10,248 bases of DNA from Candidatus Omnitrophota bacterium (GTDB lineage Bacteria > Hinthialibacterota > Hinthialibacteria > Hinthialibacterales > JAKPRU01), in assembly GCA_029570205.1 (NCBI GenBank), contig JAKQSI010000104.1, positions 1 to 10,248 on the forward strand, read 5' to 3'. The notes below the pieces were generated by a model. That model saw nothing but the letters and a program-made list of their open reading frames with translations. It made no database searches and was not told where the DNA came from. A program made the position numbers and the translations under genes. The first letter of the stretch is position 1; each line of letters starts with the position of its first letter. Below, one piece after another: positions 6,441 through 10,248 of the stretch.

Positions 6441-7820
6441 ATGCCGACGCAGGACTCCGCCTCATCAGAATCCCTTCCCATGAACGGCGGGCCTGAGAGC
6501 CTGGACGAGTGTGTGTTGTCAACCGGGCTGATGGAAGCCATCTCGCACGGCCGCGCCTTGTACTCCGATCTGGGCCTTCTCGATGACATAAAGAAAGTTC
6601 TTCAAAACAAGCCACCGAGGTTTCCCGAAGCGTTTCGCAAACTGGCCTGTATCACTCGTGAGGACCTCGTTCGATGGTCTGATCTCGGCGAAATTATCGA
6701 AAGCGACGAGAAGATCAACGCCCGACTGATTCATCTTATTAACAGTCCAAGCGTGCCGATTCCCGGAAAAGTCAAGTCCATAAGTCGGGCGGGCAGCCTG
6801 CTTTCGACCCCGCGTCTGCTCAACCTGGCCGTTCTTGTGGCACTCACCGAAACGTATGACCGCGCCCGGTTCAAGCGCATTCCGCTGCTGGACATGGTGG
6901 AACTGATTCGTCATTCCATCCTGACCGGAATTCTCATTCGGCTGATCGTTGCTGAAACCAATCCCAGCAAGGTCGATTCATTCCAGGCCTTTGTCGCGGG
7001 CACATTGCACGACATCGGTGTTTACGCACTGGCCAGTGTCATGCCGCAGACTTACCAGGCAATCCTCCAACGACAGGCGGTTACCAAGAAGTCTCTCGTG
7101 GCAACGGAACGGGAGGTACTCGGATGCGATCATGCCGAGGTGGGGGGGGCTTACGCCGCCTTGCTGGGATTACCGGACCCCGTGATTGAATCCATCCTGT
7201 TGCATCATCAGTCCGTGGAGAAAGCCGAGAGTCGTCTATTGGCAGGCATCGTGGCCCTTGCGAACCGCCTGGCCAACAATGCCGGGGTCTCCATGATTCC
7301 CAAAGCCGTTCAGGAACCCATCGAATTGTCCGTCAAAGATGTCGTGAGAGATATCAAGCCGGAATGGGCGCGCGCGGATGTCGGCACAGCAATCTTTGTC
7401 CGCTATGGGGAACGGATCAATGTCCGGCTTTCGGAGATCAATTCACAACTGAACGTGCTGACCGATACCAGTGCGTTTTTTGAAGAAGAGAAGATTCCTG
7501 TTCCGACTGGAGAAGAAACATCCGAAGAAGGGACCACACCGGAAGCGATGCCGGTGATTGACCCCGTTGCGAAACCGACCGGGCAAAAGCAAACACAGAT
7601 ATCCGGCAACGGCATCGGTGATTTTCTCAACTATGTTATTCCAGGCCTTCATCTCATCAAGTCCGATAAGCCGCTGGAGGGATTCCTGGTATTGTTTATT
7701 TTCAGTTTCTGCCTGCTTGGCCTGATTCTGACCGGAGGAGAAATTGCCGTCACCATCCCGTTGGTGGTCGGCGTGATGGGAGCAGCAGTCTGGAACATCT
7801 TTACCATGATGCGCGATTAA
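6441..7820 (+). CDS. HDOD-domain signalling protein with C-terminal membrane module
   Basis: I take ATG 6441 because AGGAG lies five bases upstream; ATG 6393 in the same frame would add 16 residues but lacks a clear ribosome site. From 6441 the protein has 459 residues. Residues about 55-275 form an HDOD domain: PPRFPEAFRKLACIT at the start, the NSPS segment, HDIG at 190-193 (GTLHDIGVYAL), DHAEVGG at 230-236, and HHQ at 255-257. HDOD domains are HD-hydrolase relatives found in bacterial signal transduction, often without proven catalysis; several HD-type histidines and aspartates are retained here. Residues about 335-385 are a disordered Pro/Glu/Thr linker. Residues about 390-457 begin GIGDFLNYVIPGLHLIKSDK and contain two membrane helices (about 415-434 and 436-456). 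This places the HDOD domain in the cytoplasm at the membrane. It precedes the tat genes on the same strand. Confidence 0.85.
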   Translation: MPTQDSASSESLPMNGGPESLDECVLSTGLMEAISHGRALYSDLGLLDDIKKVLQNKPPRFPEAFRKLACITREDLVRWSDLGEIIESDEKINARLIHLINSPSVPIPGKVKSISRAGSLLSTPRLLNLAVLVALTETYDRARFKRIPLLDMVELIRHSILTGILIRLIVAETNPSKVDSFQAFVAGTLHDIGVYALASVMPQTYQAILQRQAVTKKSLVATEREVLGCDHAEVGGAYAALLGLPDPVIESILLHHQSVEKAESRLLAGIVALANRLANNAGVSMIPKAVQEPIELSVKDVVRDIKPEWARADVGTAIFVRYGERINVRLSEINSQLNVLTDTSAFFEEEKIPVPTGEETSEEGTTPEAMPVIDPVAKPTGQKQTQISGNGIGDFLNYVIPGLHLIKSDKPLEGFLVLFIFSFCLLGLILTGGEIAVTIPLVVGVMGAAVWNIFTMMRD

Positions 7821-7890
7821 TAGGTCCGGCTGGAACCACCGGTAAGATGCCGACACCATCCCAATACTCTCCATCTCCACACTTGCCAAG

Positions 7891-7918
7891 ACCCATGTAT
7901 GAAGGAGAGAACATGGGT
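7891..7918 (+). promoter_or_regulatory. Inverted repeat enclosing a ribosome site and start codon
   Basis: ACCCATGT (7891-7898) and ACATGGGT (7911-7918) form a perfect 8-bp stem around a 12-base loop. The loop carries AAGGAGAG, a strong ribosome site, and the right arm contains the ATG of the small ORF at 7913. In RNA this would partly hide the start. It lies about 115 bp before tatA. There is no T-run, so it is not a terminator. Confidence 0.4.
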
Positions 7919-7984
7919 ATCATAGAAGGGATTCCTCTTCTTTTTCGGTCTGTCTTCGGGGAACCGTCATTGCGGACCGCTTGA
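7913..7984 (+). CDS. possible 23-residue leader ORF upstream of tatA
   Basis: The ATG at 7913 follows an AGGAG site with five-base spacing, better than most annotated genes here. The peptide begins MGIIEGIPLLFRSVFGE and ends at a TGA at 7982-7984. It has no recognisable domain. It ends 47 bp before the tatA start, in a different frame. Its start codon lies in the arm of an inverted repeat. It may be a regulatory leader, a small protein, or chance. The strong ribosome site is the main support. Confidence 0.35.
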   Translation: MGIIEGIPLLFRSVFGEPSLRTA

Positions 7985-8031
7985 CGGAATGGCAACCTTA
8001 TACAGGACACCCAAAACGAGGTCTATTTTTC

Positions 8032-8400
8032 ATGTTCATGATGCCCGGCGGTTGGGAATGGTTAGTGATATTCGCCGTCGCCCTCATTGTTTTCGGGCCG
8101 AAACGGTTGCCCGAAATCGGTAAACAAGTGGGCAAGGGGATGCGCATGTTTCGAGAGGCCTCCCGCGAAATCCAGAACCAGCTGAATCTCGACGATTTCG
8201 ATTACACACCGCCGAGAAAACCACCCCGGCGCTTCAGTCCTCCGGCTCTTCCCAACAGGCCGGAAGGAACCACGGAGGGGGCATCCGTTCAAACCCAACA
8301 ATCGACACAGACTTCAAGTTCTCAGGAATCCAAACAGGAGCAAAAAGAAGAGGAGAACAAACCGGACGGATATCCCAGAGAGGAAGATCCGACGGATTGA
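8032..8400 (+). CDS. tatA: Sec-independent protein translocase subunit TatA/TatB family
   Basis: Starting at ATG 8032 (GAGGT ribosome site nine bases upstream) the protein has 122 residues. The open frame extends to TTG 7981, but the family normally begins directly with the membrane helix. Residues 8-22 are the single helix (WEWLVIFAVALIVFG), followed by the hinge FGPKRLPEIG and an amphipathic helix (KQVGKGMRMFREASREI), the classic TatA/B layout. The rest (about 60-122) is a Pro/Gln/Ser/Glu-rich disordered tail, longer than in a minimal TatA. TatA assembles with TatC to move folded proteins with twin-arginine signals across the inner membrane. TatA and TatB are hard to separate by sequence. 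With only one copy next to tatC, a two-component TatAC system is likely, unless another copy lies elsewhere. The next gene is tatC, 123 bp downstream. Confidence 0.9.
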   Translation: MFMMPGGWEWLVIFAVALIVFGPKRLPEIGKQVGKGMRMFREASREIQNQLNLDDFDYTPPRKPPRRFSPPALPNRPEGTTEGASVQTQQSTQTSSSQESKQEQKEEENKPDGYPREEDPTD

Positions 8401-8420
8401 ATCTGTTTCCCTCACTGCAA

Positions 8421-8442
8421 CCCTCTCCCTGGGGGAGAAGGG
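8421..8442. repeat. GC-rich hairpin between tatA and tatC
   Basis: CCC-TCTCCC (8421-8429) pairs with GGGAGA-(A)-GGG (8433-8442) around a three-base loop, with one bulged A. It has no T-run. It resembles the opening of the hairpin repeat at 4211. It could damp transcription or protect the upstream mRNA end, shifting the TatA:TatC ratio, but that is inference. Confidence 0.4.
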
Positions 8443-8523
8443 GATACTCTGAGGATTCAAGGGATTCACTAAGGGCCGGAGTTCTTGAGTCCGGTATATC
8501 AAACGAATTGGGGAATCGCATCC

Positions 8524-9549
8524 ATGGCTTTGCCCAAACTCCCACCCCGTCACGAGGAACCGCCTGAAGACGAAGAAGAGGAACTCGGCGGCGCAATGAC
8601 CTTTATCGAGCACCTGGAGGAGCTGCGCGAGCGGCTCATCAAGTCGCTGCTCGGTTTCGGATTTGCAACGATTCTCTGTCTTTGTATCAGCGGGACGCTT
8701 TTCGACCTGCTGAAGAAACCCTACGACTGGGGAATCGGGAAAGAACGCCAACCCATTCTGAATATCAAGGATACCCTGGCTCCCCACCTGGATCGTTTCG
8801 CGGAGAGAATTCGACCGTATTTTTTCGGGAGTGACACCGGTAACCCCGCTGAAAAAAAGACGCCTCTGCCGACAGCGGAAACTCCGACCGCGCAACCGGC
8901 AAGTTCTCTCCAATCGGAATCCCCCAACACCACGAACGGTTTCACCAATATCCTGGCTTACCATAGTATGTTTGAGGCATTCATGGTGCGCATCAAGATT
9001 TCCATTGTCGGGGGGATTTTTCTGGCATTCCCGATTCTCTTTTACCAGGCATGGCGGTTTGTGGCTCCCGGTCTCTATAAAAGGGAGAAGCGATTTATTT
9101 TTCCGACCATCCTTTCCGCTTGGTTCTGTTTCATACTGGGCGGGTTGTTTGCTTACTTCTTCGTGCTTCCCATCATGGTCTATTTCTTCGCCGGCTTTTC
9201 GACTCCAGACATTCCGGGAATCTGGTCGATGGACACCTATTTCACCAATTCCTTGCACATTACGCTGGCCTTCGGCATCGTTTTCGAGGAACCGGTGGTT
9301 ATCATGCTGCTGGCGTTCATCGGTTTGATTCGATACCGGCATCTAAAGAAGTGGCGGCCTTATGTAATTGTGGGGATATTCGTGGTCGCTGCCGTGATCA
9401 CACCGCCGGACCCCTTCAGTCAAACCATGTGCGCCATTCCGCTTCTCATTCTTTATGAGGGGTCCGCCCAATGTGTGCGGATCTATCAGCGCACGAGGGG
9501 AATTGTCGATGAGGAGGAAAAGGAAAGCGAAGAGGAAGCGACTACCTGA
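8524..9549 (+). CDS. tatC: Sec-independent protein translocase subunit TatC, with enlarged first periplasmic loop
   Basis: I start at ATG 8524 (GGGGAA about eight bases upstream), giving 341 residues; the TTG at 8485 would only add unrelated sequence. Family marks are MTFIEHLEELRERLIKSL (25-42) before helix 1, RIKISIVGGIFLAFPILFYQ (156-175), FVAPGLYKREKR (179-190), AFGIVFEEPVV (249-259, holding the conserved membrane glutamate) and VITPPDPFSQ (291-300). Six membrane helices fit. TatC recognises the twin-arginine signal and recruits TatA. The protein is much longer than the usual 240-270 residues. An acidic tail before helix 1 (residues 11-20) and an acidic C-terminus account for part of this. 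Most comes from a loop of about 90 residues between helices 1 and 2 (62-150), whose part from 107 to 138 is Pro/Thr/Ser-rich. The gene ends 24 bp from the tRNA-Ala gene that faces it. Confidence 0.95.
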   Translation: MALPKLPPRHEEPPEDEEEELGGAMTFIEHLEELRERLIKSLLGFGFATILCLCISGTLFDLLKKPYDWGIGKERQPILNIKDTLAPHLDRFAERIRPYFFGSDTGNPAEKKTPLPTAETPTAQPASSLQSESPNTTNGFTNILAYHSMFEAFMVRIKISIVGGIFLAFPILFYQAWRFVAPGLYKREKRFIFPTILSAWFCFILGGLFAYFFVLPIMVYFFAGFSTPDIPGIWSMDTYFTNSLHITLAFGIVFEEPVVIMLLAFIGLIRYRHLKKWRPYVIVGIFVVAAVITPPDPFSQTMCAIPLLILYEGSAQCVRIYQRTRGIVDEEEKESEEEATT

Positions 9550-9573
9550 AGCCTTGATCCATACCCCCTGCAA

Positions 9574-9646
<73 letters not shown>

Positions 9647-9684
9647 GAGTAAGGATCCATCATTCAGCCGGCACGTCCTCTTGC

Positions 9685-9763
<79 letters not shown>

Positions 9764-9832
9764 ATTTTCCCTATAACCCATCATATTATTCACAAACCGG
9801 ACATTCAGTTTTCAGTCTATCTGCCTTTTTCT

Positions 9833-10248
<416 letters not shown>

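Noticed and set aside
7981-8031. TTG start for TatA at 7981
   Set aside because: TatA proteins begin at or within a few residues of the membrane helix, and ATG 8032 has a GAGGT site.

Overview
The window is a bacterial chromosome segment, probably from an environmental, poorly sampled lineage. It is mostly housekeeping genes, with one repeat-rich scar. The 16S rRNA 3' end carries a normal anti-Shine-Dalgarno sequence, and most genes have matching AGGAG- or GGAG-type ribosome sites. A lipoprotein, a Tat export system and a large membrane glycosyltransferase fit a bacterium with a substantial envelope. I cannot assign a phylum by eye. The partial 16S (9838-10248) is the sequence to use for that.

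Layout from left to right. At 1-168 is the C-terminal end of an unrecognised protein. At 234-671 is a small NTF2/SnoaL-like lipoprotein, followed at 842-1204 by a small CxxC...CxxC zinc-ribbon-like protein with a terminator behind it. Convergent to these is a 720-residue GT-C type membrane glycosyltransferase (3466-1304, minus). Divergent from that is a TPR protein with a C-terminal membrane anchor (3592-4119), closed by a strong hairpin terminator.

The stretch 4120-4901 has no intact gene. It holds GC-rich hairpin repeats and a three-copy tandem array (219, 193 and 219 bp). Each copy is an 85-bp inverted-repeat element followed by a 13-bp minisatellite repeated 5, 3 and 5 times. The array abuts the broken start of a trypsin/HtrA-like secreted protease (5069-4902, minus). 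That gene keeps its signal peptide and first residues, then meets a stop codon and runs into repeat DNA. A GC-rich hairpin pair and a G-quadruplex-type motif lie between it and era (6221-5295, minus).

Divergent from era, behind a good sigma70-type promoter, is an HDOD-domain protein with an unusual C-terminal membrane module (6441-7820). It is followed by a possible leader ORF whose start lies in a hairpin (7913-7984), then tatA (8032-8400) and tatC (8524-9549). TatC has an enlarged, low-complexity loop after its first membrane helix. Only 24 bp beyond tatC and facing it are tRNA-Ala, tRNA-Ile and the 16S rRNA 3' end, all on the minus strand. No 23S gene follows the tRNAs, so the rRNA operon is split here.

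Functionally, Era (ribosome assembly) and the 16S gene are translation machinery, and TatA/TatC form a minimal twin-arginine translocase. The rest concern the envelope or signalling. I see no convincing new defence or metabolic system. The items most worth a second look are the repeat array and protease scar, the HDOD-membrane fusion, the leader ORF before tatA, the TatC insertion and the unlinked 16S.
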